From positions 3,224,001 to 3,288,000 of the forward strand of contig NZ_CP166730.1 in assembly GCF_041320665.1 (NCBI RefSeq): a stretch of DNA of 64,000 nucleotides, given 5' to 3'. Position numbers and translations under genes: made by a program. This stretch comes from Comamonas sp. GB3 AK4-5 (GTDB taxonomy: Bacteria; Pseudomonadota; Gammaproteobacteria; Burkholderiales; Burkholderiaceae_C). Below the pieces are notes generated by a model. It had not been told where the DNA came from, made no database searches, and saw nothing but the letters and a program-made list of their open reading frames with translations. Below are positions 36,859-46,115 of the stretch, piece after piece. Position 1 is the first letter of the stretch, and each line of letters starts with the position of its first letter.

Positions 36859-38250
36859 ATGCATGTCAGCGTGTTCGATCTGTTCAAGATAGGCATAGGT
36901 CCCTCCAGTTCCCACACCGTCGGCCCCATGGTGGCGGCCCTGGATTTCGCCTTGGGGCTGCAAGCCCGGGGCCTGCTGCCCCAGGTCGACAGCGTGACCG
37001 TGGAGCTGTTTGGCTCCCTGGCCGCTACCGGCATAGGCCATGCCACCGACACCGCCGTGCTGCTGGGCCTGGCCGGCCACAGCCCCGAGACCGTATCCGC
37101 CGACGCGGCCCAGACCCTGGAGGCGCAAGTCGCTCGCAGCAGCCAGCTGCAGTTGCTGGGCGTGCACCCCACGCGCTTCATCACCCAGCGCCAGATGCTG
37201 CTGCGACGCAAAAGCCTGCCGCGCCACCCCAATGCCCTGCGGCTGGTGGCGCATGACGCTGCTAGCCAGTTGCTGCACGAGGCGGTGTACTACTCGGTGG
37301 GCGGCGGCTTTGTGGAAGATGAAGCCGGCCAGCGCATAGGCACACCGCCCGGCCCGCCGCTGCAAGATGGCACGGCCGCCGTGCCCTACCCCTATGCCAA
37401 TGCCCTGCAGTTGCTTGCCAGCTGCCAGGCCCGGCAGCTATCCATAGACACCCTGGCCTGGGCCAATGAATGCGCCCAGCGCGAAGCCGCTGCCGTGGCC
37501 GAGGGGCTGGACCAGATCTGGCAGGTCATGGACGCGGCCATCACACGCGGCTGCGCGGCCCAAGGCCTGCTGCCCGGGCCGCTGCGCCTGCCCCGGCGCG
37601 CTGGCGCATTGATGACCCGCCTCAAGACCCAGGCCGGCGAGCGCCCACCCGACCCGCTGGCTGCCATGGACTGGGTGAATCTCTACGCCATGGCGGTGAA
37701 CGAGGAAAACGCCGCCGGCGGCCGTGTGGTGACCGCACCCACCAATGGTGCGGCCGGCGTGATTCCGGCCGTGCTGCGCTACTACCAGCGCTTTATCCCC
37801 GGTGCCGATGCCACCGGCATACGCCGCTTTCTGCTGGCCGCCGGCGCCATTGGCGCCATCTACAAGCGCAACGCCTCGCTGTCGGGCGCCGAGGTGGGCT
37901 GCCAGGGCGAGGTGGGCGTGGCCTGCTCCATGGCCGCCGCCGGCCTGGCCACCGTGCTGGGCGGCACACCGGCCCAGGTGGAGAACGCGGCCGAAATCGG
38001 CATGGAGCACAACCTGGGCATGACCTGCGACCCGGTCGGCGGACAGGTGCAAATCCCCTGCATAGAGCGCAATGCCATGGGCGCCGTCAAAGCCATCAAC
38101 GCCGCGCGCATGGCCTTGCTGGGCGATGGCACGCATTTTGTCTCGCTGGACCAGGTGATCCGTACCATGGTGCAGACCGGCGCCGATATGAAGAGCAAGT
38201 ACAAGGAGACTTCACGCGGCGGGCTGGCGGTCAATGTGGTGGAGTGTTGA
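36859..38250 (+). CDS. sdaA: L-serine ammonia-lyase (iron-sulfur type)
   Basis: Deaminates L-serine to pyruvate and ammonia. A 463-residue single-chain enzyme with N-terminal beta domain ([20 protein letters not shown]) and C-terminal alpha domain. The [4Fe-4S] ligands are visible as Cys348 (GCQGEVG), Cys390 (MTCDPVGG) and Cys401 (IPCIERN). The substrate loop [15 protein letters not shown] is intact. It has no obvious operon partner and is followed by repeat A. Confidence 0.96.
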   Translation: MHVSVFDLFKIGIGPSSSHTVGPMVAALDFALGLQARGLLPQVDSVTVELFGSLAATGIGHATDTAVLLGLAGHSPETVSADAAQTLEAQVARSSQLQLLGVHPTRFITQRQMLLRRKSLPRHPNALRLVAHDAASQLLHEAVYYSVGGGFVEDEAGQRIGTPPGPPLQDGTAAVPYPYANALQLLASCQARQLSIDTLAWANECAQREAAAVAEGLDQIWQVMDAAITRGCAAQGLLPGPLRLPRRAGALMTRLKTQAGERPPDPLAAMDWVNLYAMAVNEENAAGGRVVTAPTNGAAGVIPAVLRYYQRFIPGADATGIRRFLLAAGAIGAIYKRNASLSGAEVGCQGEVGVACSMAAAGLATVLGGTPAQVENAAEIGMEHNLGMTCDPVGGQVQIPCIERNAMGAVKAINAARMALLGDGTHFVSLDQVIRTMVQTGADMKSKYKETSRGGLAVNVVEC

Positions 38251-38252
38251 AA

Positions 38253-38370
38253 CACCCCCCTGAGTCGCCTTCGGCACCTTCCCCCCGCTCTCGCGTCGCT
38301 GCGCTCGCGGGCAAGGGGACGACACCAGCGCGGCGGGGCGGCCCTTGCGCGGTGTCTCTGGCTTGAGCCA
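38253..38370. repeat. Dispersed repeat A, copy 2
   Basis: Starts two bases after the sdaA stop. It shares CCCCCCTGAGTCGCCTTCGG and GGGGACGACACCAGCG, CGGGGCGGCCCTTGCGCGGT with the other copies. The remaining 38371-38534 has no supported gene. Confidence 0.85.
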
Positions 38371-38534
38371 GGCCTGTTTTTACACGGCTTGGACGCTGGT
38401 CAATCTTTGCAGTGACGAAGAAGTCCCCCGTCGGTACGGACTGCCTGCTCTTGGGTCAATCACCCTGAAACGAACGCACAGAGCGCAGCAGCAGCTACTT
38501 TTTCAAGAGCACCCGCCTACTCGGCGGCGCCGCC

Positions 38535-40217
38535 TCACGCCAGCGCGGGCGTATCCACAGGCTGGGCCGACAGGGCCGATCTGCCCATGCCGGTCGATCC
38601 GCGTGGTGCGGCCACCGGCGCGGCCCTTGCCCCGCTGGCACTGGCATCCAGCACAAAGCGCGAGGCCATGGCGGCCAGCTGGCGGGCCTGATCCTGCAGC
38701 GAGGACGAGGCGGCCGAGGTCTCTTCCACAAGGGCTGCATTTTGCTGGGTCACATCGTCCAGATTGGTGACGGCGCTGTTGATCTGCGCCAGGCCACGCG
38801 ACTGTTCGCGGCTGGCTTCGGCAATTTCGCTGACGATGTCGGCCACGCGCTGGATGCCGGTGACGATGTCCTGCATGGTGGCGCCGGTGCGGTGCACCTG
38901 CTCGCTGCCCACGCGCACCCGGTCCACCGAAGCGGTGATCAGCGTCTTCACTTCCTTGGCGGCTTCGGCGCTGCGGCCGGCCAGCGAGCGCACCTCGCCA
39001 GCCACCACGGCAAAGCCGCGGCCCTGCTCGCCGGCGCGCGCGGCTTCCACGGCGGCATTCAGCGCCAGGATATTGGTCTGGAAGGCGATGCCATCGATGA
39101 CGGCAATGATGTCTTCGATCTTGCGCGAGGACACATTGATGTCCTCCATGGTCTGCACCACCTGGCTCACCATCTCGCCGCCGCGCTGGGCCACATTGGT
39201 GGCGGTGGAAGCCAGCTCGCTGGCGCGCACGGCGCTGTCGGCGTTGTGCTGCACGGTGCCGGACAGCTCTTCGGTTGCGGCGGCCGTCTGCTCCAGCGAG
39301 CTGGCCTGCTGCTCGGTACGGGCCGACAAATCCTGCGTGCCGGCGGCCACCTGGGTGGATGCTCCGGCAATGGCTTCGGCACCATTGCGCACCTGGGCAA
39401 TGATCTGGTGCAAATGGGTGCGCATGGCCTCCATCTGCCCCAGCAGCGAGGAGATTTCATCCCGGCCGTTGCTGTGGATATGTTGGGAGATATCGCCCTC
39501 AGCAATCGCCTGGGACGCGGCCTGGGCCTGCTGGAAGCCCTGGCGCATGCGGCGCAGCAGCGAGACGGACAGCAGCGTGGCCGGCACACCGCCCAGCAAA
39601 ATCGCCACCACAAACACCAGCAAGCCCATGTGGTAGTGCTGCTCGGCCTCCTGGTAAGCCACATCGGCCTTGCTCACCTGCAGGCCCTTGAAGGCGCCCA
39701 CCAGGGCCACCAGCATGTCGCCTTCTTCGCGGCCGGTGGCCAGAAAGCGCTGCATCAGCTCGGGCGTGAAGTTCCCCCCCGTCATGGCGGTGATGTACTC
39801 CCCCATTCTGGCGTTCCAGGCTTCTTCCACCCGCACCACCTCCTCCAGCATGGCTTTTTCCTGCGGGTCCTGGGTCTTGGCCAGCAGCTCTTTTTGCATC
39901 TGCGCACCACGCTCCAGATTGCCGCGCACCGTGTCCAGGTGATCGGTCACCGGGTGGTCATGCAGCGCGGCCAGCGGGCTGTCGGGCGCATGCTGGTAGG
40001 CCAGCAGCAGTTGGTTGCGGCTGTGCAAGGCCGTCTCGGTCAATGCATCGGACAGCAAGATGCGCTGCAGCGATTCTTCATGCAGATTGCGCAGACTGTC
40101 TCGCGCAGACACCAGGCCATACCAGCTCATGCCGATGACAGCGACCAAAGAGAGCCAATAAGCCACAAACACCAGCGTATAGCGTTGGGTCAGTTTCAGC
40201 GCATTGAAATTCAGCAT
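38535..40217 (-). CDS. Methyl-accepting chemotaxis protein
   Basis: A 560-residue transmembrane chemoreceptor. TM1 is near residues 12-35, a periplasmic four-helix-bundle-like sensor spans about 36-195, TM2 about 196-218, then HAMP and a long signalling coiled coil. The hairpin tip is the invariant [20 protein letters not shown] and [20 protein letters not shown]. It ends in an Ala-rich linker without a CheR-binding pentapeptide. The ligand is unknown; no che genes are in the window. It is inserted on the opposite strand between sdaA and hpnD. Confidence 0.93.
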   Translation of the reverse strand: MLNFNALKLTQRYTLVFVAYWLSLVAVIGMSWYGLVSARDSLRNLHEESLQRILLSDALTETALHSRNQLLLAYQHAPDSPLAALHDHPVTDHLDTVRGNLERGAQMQKELLAKTQDPQEKAMLEEVVRVEEAWNARMGEYITAMTGGNFTPELMQRFLATGREEGDMLVALVGAFKGLQVSKADVAYQEAEQHYHMGLLVFVVAILLGGVPATLLSVSLLRRMRQGFQQAQAASQAIAEGDISQHIHSNGRDEISSLLGQMEAMRTHLHQIIAQVRNGAEAIAGASTQVAAGTQDLSARTEQQASSLEQTAAATEELSGTVQHNADSAVRASELASTATNVAQRGGEMVSQVVQTMEDINVSSRKIEDIIAVIDGIAFQTNILALNAAVEAARAGEQGRGFAVVAGEVRSLAGRSAEAAKEVKTLITASVDRVRVGSEQVHRTGATMQDIVTGIQRVADIVSEIAEASREQSRGLAQINSAVTNLDDVTQQNAALVEETSAASSSLQDQARQLAAMASRFVLDASASGARAAPVAAPRGSTGMGRSALSAQPVDTPALA

Positions 40218-40379
40218 GCCCAGCCGTCCTCATGTGCAAAAAAATCGATATCCCACCATGGTAGAAGGATTGCCCGCGCTTCCGTAGGGGGGCGATGTTC
40301 ACATCCGACACTCACTTGATCCACATCAAGCATGCGCCGCATGCGGCACGGCCTCGCGACATGGGACAATGCCGCCCCT

Positions 40380-41219
40380 ATGACACCGGAACAGTACGTC
40401 CAGCAAAAAGCCGCTGCCTCGGGCAGCAGCTTCTACTACGCCTTCATGTTTCTGCCGGCCGCACGCCGCGCTGCCATCACGGCGTTCTACGGCTTTTGCC
40501 GCGAGGTGGACGATGTGGTGGACGAGGTGCACGACGCCGGTGTCGCCGCCTCCAAGCTGGCCTGGTGGCGCAAGGAAGTGAGCCAGGCCTTTGCCGGCCA
40601 GCCCAGCCACCCCACCATGCAGGCGCTGATGCCCCATGCCCAGGCCTTTGGCATCGCACCACACCATCTGCTGGCCGTGATCGAAGGCTGCGAGATGGAC
40701 CTGGAGCAAACCCGCTACCTGGACTATCCCGGCCTGCAGCGCTACTGCCATCTGGTGGCCGGCGTGGTGGGCGAGGTCGCAGCGCGCATCTTTGGTCAGA
40801 GCAGCGAACAAACCACCGCATACGCCCACAAGCTGGGCCTGGCCTTTCAGCTCACCAACATCATCCGCGACGTGGGTGAAGACGCACTGCGCGGCCGCAT
40901 CTATCTGCCCATCAGCGAGCTGCAGCAGTTCGATGTCAAGGCGCACGAAATCACCAAGCGCGAGTATTCCGAGCGCTTCACCGCGCTGATGCGCTTTCAG
41001 GCCGCACGCGCCCACCAGCTGTACGACGAGGCCTTTGCCCTGTTGCCCGATGCCGACCGCCGCCCCCAGAAGCCAGGCCTGATGATGGCCAGCATCTACC
41101 GCACACTGCTGCGCGAAATCGAGGCCGCCAACTTCCAGGTGCTGCACCAGCGCATTGCGCTGACGCCGCTGCGCAAGCTGTGGCTGGCCTGGAAGATGCA
41201 GGCCCTGGGCCGCATGTAG
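40380..41219 (+). CDS. hpnD: Presqualene diphosphate synthase HpnD
   Basis: Condenses two farnesyl diphosphates to presqualene diphosphate. A 279-residue squalene/phytoene-synthase fold with Asp-rich motifs CREVDDVVDEV and NIIRDVGEDALRGRIYLP. The start MTPEQYVQQK is the family start; the frame stays open upstream but is unlike relatives. The next gene, hpnE, begins 3 bp after the stop. Confidence 0.94.
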   Translation: MTPEQYVQQKAAASGSSFYYAFMFLPAARRAAITAFYGFCREVDDVVDEVHDAGVAASKLAWWRKEVSQAFAGQPSHPTMQALMPHAQAFGIAPHHLLAVIEGCEMDLEQTRYLDYPGLQRYCHLVAGVVGEVAARIFGQSSEQTTAYAHKLGLAFQLTNIIRDVGEDALRGRIYLPISELQQFDVKAHEITKREYSERFTALMRFQAARAHQLYDEAFALLPDADRRPQKPGLMMASIYRTLLREIEAANFQVLHQRIALTPLRKLWLAWKMQALGRM

Positions 41220-41222
41220 CCC

Positions 41223-42572
41223 ATGCAGGCCGCAGTTTCACAGCACATTGCCGTCATCGGCGGCGGCTGGGCAGGTCTGGCCGCCGCCGTAGCCCTGGTG
41301 CAACGCGGCCACCAGGTGACCGTGTGGGAGACGGCCCGCCACTGGGGCGGCCGTGCCCGGGCCCTGAGTGTGCGTGACACGGCAGGCCAGGCACTGACGG
41401 TGGACAACGGCCAGCACATCTTGATCGGTGCCTACCGCGACTGTCTGGCGCTGATGCGCACCGTGGGCGTGGACACCGAAACCGCCCTGCTGCGCATACC
41501 GCTGGATTTGCGCCATGCCGACGGCAGCGGCCTGCAGCTGCCCAACCTGCCCCCGCCCTGGGATGCGGCGCTGGGCATCGCCCGCGCCAAGGGCTGGACA
41601 TGGCAAGACAAATACGCCTTGCTGGCCCGCGCCACACGCTGGAAGCGCTCTCATTTCCGCTGCAACGCCCACGACACCGTGGCCGATATCTGCCAGGGCC
41701 TGCCTGCACGCCTGCTGCAGGAGTTCATTGATCCGCTGTGCATTTCGGCCCTCAACCTACCGGCCGCACAAGCCAGCGGCGTGGTGTTTCTGCGCATATT
41801 GCACGACAGCCTTTTTGCCGGACGCGGTGGCTCCGACCTGCTGATTCCGCGCACCGACCTGGGCCAGATTTTCCCCTGCGCCGCCGCCACCTGGCTACAG
41901 GCCCAGGGTGCGCAGTTGCACCTGGGCCAGCGCGTGCACCAGCTGCAGGCCTGCGGCGCCGATGCCCAGCAAGGCTGGCGCGTCAACGGCCAGCCTTTCG
42001 ATGGCGTGGTGCTGGCCACCACCAGCGCCGAGGCCGCGCGCCTGGCACTAACTGCCGCTCCCGGCCTGCACGCCACCCGCAGCGCCTGCGAGCACTGGGC
42101 CGGCCTGGCCGACGCCTTGCCCCACACGGCCATTGCCACCATCTATGCCCAGCAACTGGCAGCCGTGCCCCGCACCCTGCCGGCCCCCATGGTGGCACTG
42201 CGCACCAGCGCCCAAGCCCCGGCACAGTTTGCCTTTGACAAAAGCCTGCTTCAGGGGCCACCCGGTCTGCTGGCCCTGGTGGTCAGCGCCAGCGACGCCC
42301 AGCCCGGCCATGACCGCGCCCGGCTGCAAACCCTGGTGCTGGAACAGGCCCGCCAGCAGCTGGGCCTAGGGCCGCTGCAGGCACTTCGTACCGTGGTGGA
42401 AAAACGCGCCACCTTTGCCTGCACGCCCGATGTGCAGCGGCCCCTGGCCCATGTGGGGCCACATTTGTGGGCCTGCGGCGACTATGTGCAAGGCCCCTAC
42501 CCGGCCACCTTGGAAGGCGCCGTGCGCAGCGGGCTGGAGATGGCCAGGGCATTTGAAAAGCCACTGGGCTGA
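41223..42572 (+). CDS. hpnE: Hydroxysqualene dehydroxylase HpnE
   Basis: A 449-residue FAD-dependent amine-oxidase/desaturase-like enzyme that reduces hydroxysqualene to squalene, completing the HpnCDE route. The dinucleotide-binding motif IAVIGGGWAGLAAAVAL is at the N terminus, with WGGRARAL shortly after and a C-terminal GDYVQGPYPATLEGAVRSGL that closes the FAD site. Translationally close to hpnD. Confidence 0.93.
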   Translation: MQAAVSQHIAVIGGGWAGLAAAVALVQRGHQVTVWETARHWGGRARALSVRDTAGQALTVDNGQHILIGAYRDCLALMRTVGVDTETALLRIPLDLRHADGSGLQLPNLPPPWDAALGIARAKGWTWQDKYALLARATRWKRSHFRCNAHDTVADICQGLPARLLQEFIDPLCISALNLPAAQASGVVFLRILHDSLFAGRGGSDLLIPRTDLGQIFPCAAATWLQAQGAQLHLGQRVHQLQACGADAQQGWRVNGQPFDGVVLATTSAEAARLALTAAPGLHATRSACEHWAGLADALPHTAIATIYAQQLAAVPRTLPAPMVALRTSAQAPAQFAFDKSLLQGPPGLLALVVSASDAQPGHDRARLQTLVLEQARQQLGLGPLQALRTVVEKRATFACTPDVQRPLAHVGPHLWACGDYVQGPYPATLEGAVRSGLEMARAFEKPLG

Positions 42573-42716
42573 CTGCCCACACCAGATAGGTTTCCAGGCA
42601 TGCCACGGGTATCTCCCAGGCCCGCCAGACAGGGGTTTGACAGATTGGCGCGCCAAGATGGCGGTTTGGGCGCGGCCACCACTGCATCGCACGCGCCAGT
42701 TTGCTGGAGACCTGCC

Positions 42717-43733
42717 ATGCCTTTGCCACCGCTTTACCCACCTTCCCGTGTCCCTGCCCTCAACCGTCGCCAACTGCTGGCAGCCGGCGCCGGCCTGGGC
42801 CTGGCTTCGGCCCTGCCGCATCTGCATGCCCAGACCGGCTGGCCCAGCAAGTCCATCCGTTTTGTGGTGCCGTTTGCGCCGGGTGGCAGCTCGGAAATCA
42901 TTGCCCGCTCCACGGCGGCCGAGCTCAGCAAAAACCTGGGCCACAACGTGTATGTGGACAACAAGCCCGGCGCGGCTGGCAATATCGCCATGAGCGAGGT
43001 GGCGCGCGCCGATGACCAGCACACCGTGATCCTGGGCCATATCGGCACGCTGGCGGTGAACCCCTACATCTTCCCCAAGCTGCCCTACGACCCGAACAAA
43101 GATTTCCGCCCCGTTAGCCTGCTGGCCAAGGTGCCCAGCCTGTATGTGGTGCACCCGGACTTCCCGGCCAAGAACCTGCGGGAGTTTGTGGCCTATGTCC
43201 GCGCCAACCCGGGCAAGTTCAGCTACGGCTCGGCCGGCAATGGCAGCGCCGGGCATCTGGCCTTTGAATACCTGAAAGCCACGGCCAATCTGTACATGCT
43301 GCATGTGCCCTACAAAGGCACCGGGCCGATGATGACCGACCTGCTCTCCGGCCGGCTCGACGCCGCCTCGGTCGGCGCCTCGGCCCTGCTGCCCTTTATC
43401 AAAAGCGGCAAGCTGCGCTGCATTGCCACCGGTTCCACCCAGCGCCTGGCCCAGTTGCCGGATGTACCCACCGTGGCCGAGCAAGGCTTTGCCGGCTTTG
43501 AGATGACCCAGTGGTACGGCATGCTGGCCCCGGCCACCCTGCAGGCCGCCCATGTGGAACGCCTGGCCGCCGAATGCCAGAAAGCCGTGCGCGCACCCGA
43601 TGCCTTGAAGCGTCTACAAGGCGATGCGGCCGACCCCATGGGTGGCACACCCGCCGAGTTTGCCCGCTTTATTGCGGCCGAACAGGCCCGCTGGAAGCAG
43701 GTGCTGCTGCGGGCCCAGGTGAAACCTGACTGA
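42717..43733 (+). CDS. Bug/TctC-family periplasmic binding protein
   Basis: A 338-residue tripartite-tricarboxylate-type substrate-binding protein. The export signal has NRRQLLAAGAGLGLASALP, with a twin Arg that makes Tat export possible, cleaved near HLHAQ. The mature protein starts WPSKSIRFVVPFAPGGSSEI, the Bug family hallmark, and has VPYKGTGPMMTDLLSGRLD in the second lobe. It lacks adjacent TctA/TctB membrane subunits, as most Bug proteins do. Ligand unknown. Starts about 145 bp after hpnE. Confidence 0.9.
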   Translation: MPLPPLYPPSRVPALNRRQLLAAGAGLGLASALPHLHAQTGWPSKSIRFVVPFAPGGSSEIIARSTAAELSKNLGHNVYVDNKPGAAGNIAMSEVARADDQHTVILGHIGTLAVNPYIFPKLPYDPNKDFRPVSLLAKVPSLYVVHPDFPAKNLREFVAYVRANPGKFSYGSAGNGSAGHLAFEYLKATANLYMLHVPYKGTGPMMTDLLSGRLDAASVGASALLPFIKSGKLRCIATGSTQRLAQLPDVPTVAEQGFAGFEMTQWYGMLAPATLQAAHVERLAAECQKAVRAPDALKRLQGDAADPMGGTPAEFARFIAAEQARWKQVLLRAQVKPD

Positions 43734-43833
43734 CCCCCTGTGTCGCTTCGCGCCTTCCCCCTCTCTCTCGCTGCGCGAGGGAGGGGGACGACACCGGCGC
43801 TGCGGGGCGGCCCTTGCGCGGTGTCCTGGCGAA
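43731..43833. repeat. Dispersed repeat A, copy 3
   Basis: Overlaps the stop of the Bug gene. Shares CCCCCTGTGTCGCTTCGCGC, GGGGGACGACACCGGCGCTG and CGGGGCGGCCCTTGCGCGGT with copies 1 and 2. Arms CTCTCTCGC / GCGAGGGAG form a hairpin. Confidence 0.85.
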
Positions 43834-43939
43834 AGAGGGCTCGGCATGCTGCAACGGAAAGACTAGCCCCTCGCTTTAAGGATCGCCGGAGCGGGCCTGC
43901 GCTGCGCAGTGGGACTTCGGTAAAGCCCCACAACGCCGA

Positions 43940-44020
43940 GACAGCGCTTCAGGCTAGGCGCTGACCCGCAGACAGTACGTGGGTACGGCAAGGGCCAGCA
44001 ACACCGCATGAAGCGCTGTA
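43940..44020 (+). repeat. Dispersed repeat B, copy 1 (81 bp)
   Basis: Ends are imperfect inverted repeats GACAGCGCTTCAGGC / GCATGAAGCGCTGTA, and the middle contains CCCGCAGACAGTACGTGGGT. A second 81-bp copy lies in inverted orientation after the MFS gene at 54.3 kb. No gene is supported in 43834-44074. Confidence 0.85.
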
Positions 44021-44074
44021 TCGGCGCCTCAAACGATTAGCCCATCCTGACTTGCATCTCAGACCCAGAGCTTT

Positions 44075-44287
44075 TCAGCGCTCCATCCACCACTGGATAA
44101 CGATCTTGGCCAGATAGCCGATAAACCCCACCCCCAGACCCAGAAAAATCACAAAGGTCCCGAACTTGCCGGCCTTGGATTCCCGCGCCAGTCGCCAGAT
44201 GATGAACACCATGAAGGCGATGAAAGCTCCCACCCCGTAGGTGAGGAAAAATTGGGCCAGCTGTTCTTCTGTATAGCCAAAGATCAC
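44075..44287 (-). CDS. DUF2788 family small membrane protein
   Basis: A 70-residue protein with two transmembrane helices (LTYGVGAFIAFMVFIIWRLA and the FLGLGVGFIGYLAK region) and the ESKAGKFGTFV loop typical of DUF2788. A GTG start giving VIFGYTEEQLAQF fits relatives; longer frames run into the preceding gene. Function unknown. Downstream of the DUF2189 gene by 13 bp. Confidence 0.78.
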   Translation of the reverse strand: MIFGYTEEQLAQFFLTYGVGAFIAFMVFIIWRLARESKAGKFGTFVIFLGLGVGFIGYLAKIVIQWWMER

Positions 44288-44300
44288 GACGTTCTTCTTT

Positions 44301-45170
44301 TCACAAAACCCTGCGGCCCTCCCCTTCTGCAACGGACAGATCACGCGCAGCAAACGCGGATGCATCCACCAGATCCCGGTAGGCATGCCAGCTGGCATGG
44401 CCCAGCATCGGCATCACGGCCACCAAGCCGATCAACAGCGATCCCAGCCCCAGCAGGGTAAACAACACAATCCATCCCGCCCACCAGGCCATGGCCAGCG
44501 GGTTCTCAATCACCACCAGCCAGCTGGTCAGCACCGCCTGGTAGACGCTGATGCGGCGGTCCAGCAGCAGTGGCATGGCCACCACGCTGGAGGCAAAAAT
44601 CGGCGCTGCCAGCAGACTGCCCAGGGCCAGCCAGATGGCAAACCAACGCCCATCCGGCGCCAGCACCACATGCACGATGAAATCCACCGGCGTGGCAATG
44701 CGCACCGGCACATACAAGGTGATCAGCGAGGCCGACACCAGCACCCAGCCCGTGGCCGCCAGCGCCAGCAGCAGGCCAAAACGCACCAGACACCAGTAGC
44801 TGCCCGGATCGCTGCCAGCCTTGCCTCCATGGGCCTGCTGCCAGCTGGACCAGGTGGCCCGCACGGTGTGCCAGGACACGGTTTCGCCTCGCTCCAACGC
44901 ACGGCTGATGGCATACAAGCTGGTGGCAAGCACCGGCCCGACGATGAGGAAACCCGAGAGGGCTCCCGCCATCAACCAAAAGCGATTGTGCCCCACTGCC
45001 AGAATGAGCCAGCCGAGCAGCATCAAGAAAACACCATGGGCCAGGCTCAGGGCCGGCGCTCGGCAGATGTCTTTCCAGCCCAGGGCCAGCCATTGCAACG
45101 GCTGGAGCATGCGGATGGCATGCACCGTGGGCAGATCCATGGTGGCGGTGGGTGTCAGGATACCGGGCAT
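44301..45170 (-). CDS. DUF2189 family integral membrane protein
   Basis: A 289-residue protein with about six transmembrane segments. PLQWLALGWKDICRAPALSL near the N terminus and HASWHAYRDLV near the C terminus are DUF2189 hallmarks. The start chosen has AGGAG eight bases upstream; an ATG two codons earlier sits too near it. Role unknown; the family is common in Proteobacteria. Probably co-transcribed with DUF2788. Confidence 0.82.
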   Translation of the reverse strand: MPGILTPTATMDLPTVHAIRMLQPLQWLALGWKDICRAPALSLAHGVFLMLLGWLILAVGHNRFWLMAGALSGFLIVGPVLATSLYAISRALERGETVSWHTVRATWSSWQQAHGGKAGSDPGSYWCLVRFGLLLALAATGWVLVSASLITLYVPVRIATPVDFIVHVVLAPDGRWFAIWLALGSLLAAPIFASSVVAMPLLLDRRISVYQAVLTSWLVVIENPLAMAWWAGWIVLFTLLGLGSLLIGLVAVMPMLGHASWHAYRDLVDASAFAARDLSVAEGEGRRVL

Positions 45171-45255
45171 AGGCATTGCTCCTGTGGTGTGGCACAGGCA
45201 CCGACCATGGGCCATCGGCAGGGCTGCTTGCCCCTGCCCTGCCCGCCCCGTCAGC

Positions 45256-45963
45256 TCAGTGGCCAGCCGTCTGCAGCAGTGCGCACAGCTGGTGCAAGTC
45301 GGTCACCGTAGCATGGGGTGCCGGTCCCTGTGCGGGCCAGTCTACGCCTTGGCGATTGAGCCATACCGCGTGCATACCCGCATCCAGGGCCCCGACCGCA
45401 TCCAGCAGCGCGTCATCGCCCACATGCAGCACCTGGGCCACCTCCACCCCGGCGGCCTGGGCTGCGGCCTGGAACATGCGCACATCGGGCTTGGCATAGC
45501 CTGTGCTGCCCACGTTCAGGCTGGCGTGAAAAAAGCGCCCCAGCCCAATCTGCTCCACGTTTGCATTGCCATTGGACAACGCCACCACCGGCCAGCGCGC
45601 GGCCAGAAACTCCAGGGCCGGCAAGGCGTCGTCGTACAGATCGACTTTTTGGCGCTGGGCAAAGAAGTGATCGAATGCGGGCTCGGCCAGCGCGGGGTCA
45701 TCTCCGGCCTGGCGCAGGGCGCGGCGTATGGATTCACGGCGCAGGCCGCTCAGGTCATGGCGCAGCGCGGGGTGCTCGCGCTCCACTGCCATGCGAATGG
45801 CGCGCACGGCTTCGGTGCTGCCCAGCATGGTGGCGGTACGCGGCGCATGCTCGCCCAGCCACTGCAGCAGCACGGCTTCGGCCCGTGCAATCGCCGGCCA
45901 CACAGGCCACAAGGTGTCGTCCAGGTCCAGCGTAATGGCGCGTATCGCACTGAAATTTTGCAT
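45256..45963 (-). CDS. HAD-superfamily hydrolase
   Basis: A 235-residue phosphatase-type protein. Motif I is LDLDDTLWP, motif II ALSNGN, motif III the Lys in GYAKPDVRMF, and motif IV HVGDDALLDAVGA. A helical cap follows motif I (HAD-IA). The substrate is unknown; related proteins act on small phosphorylated metabolites. The start MQNFSAIRAI is preferred over an ATG 24 codons upstream. Divergent from hemH. Confidence 0.9.
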   Translation of the reverse strand: MQNFSAIRAITLDLDDTLWPVWPAIARAEAVLLQWLGEHAPRTATMLGSTEAVRAIRMAVEREHPALRHDLSGLRRESIRRALRQAGDDPALAEPAFDHFFAQRQKVDLYDDALPALEFLAARWPVVALSNGNANVEQIGLGRFFHASLNVGSTGYAKPDVRMFQAAAQAAGVEVAQVLHVGDDALLDAVGALDAGMHAVWLNRQGVDWPAQGPAPHATVTDLHQLCALLQTAGH

Positions 45964-46115
45964 AGCGGGTGAGCATACTTCAGCGCGCTGCGCGGCCCGG
46001 CGCAGAGGGGCCTGATGCAGCGAATATGTCAGCATATGTCACAAAACCAAGCTATATGGCGGGCCGCATGGGCCAGCTAGGCTGACAGCCCTGCAGGATT
46101 TGCCACAATCGGGGC

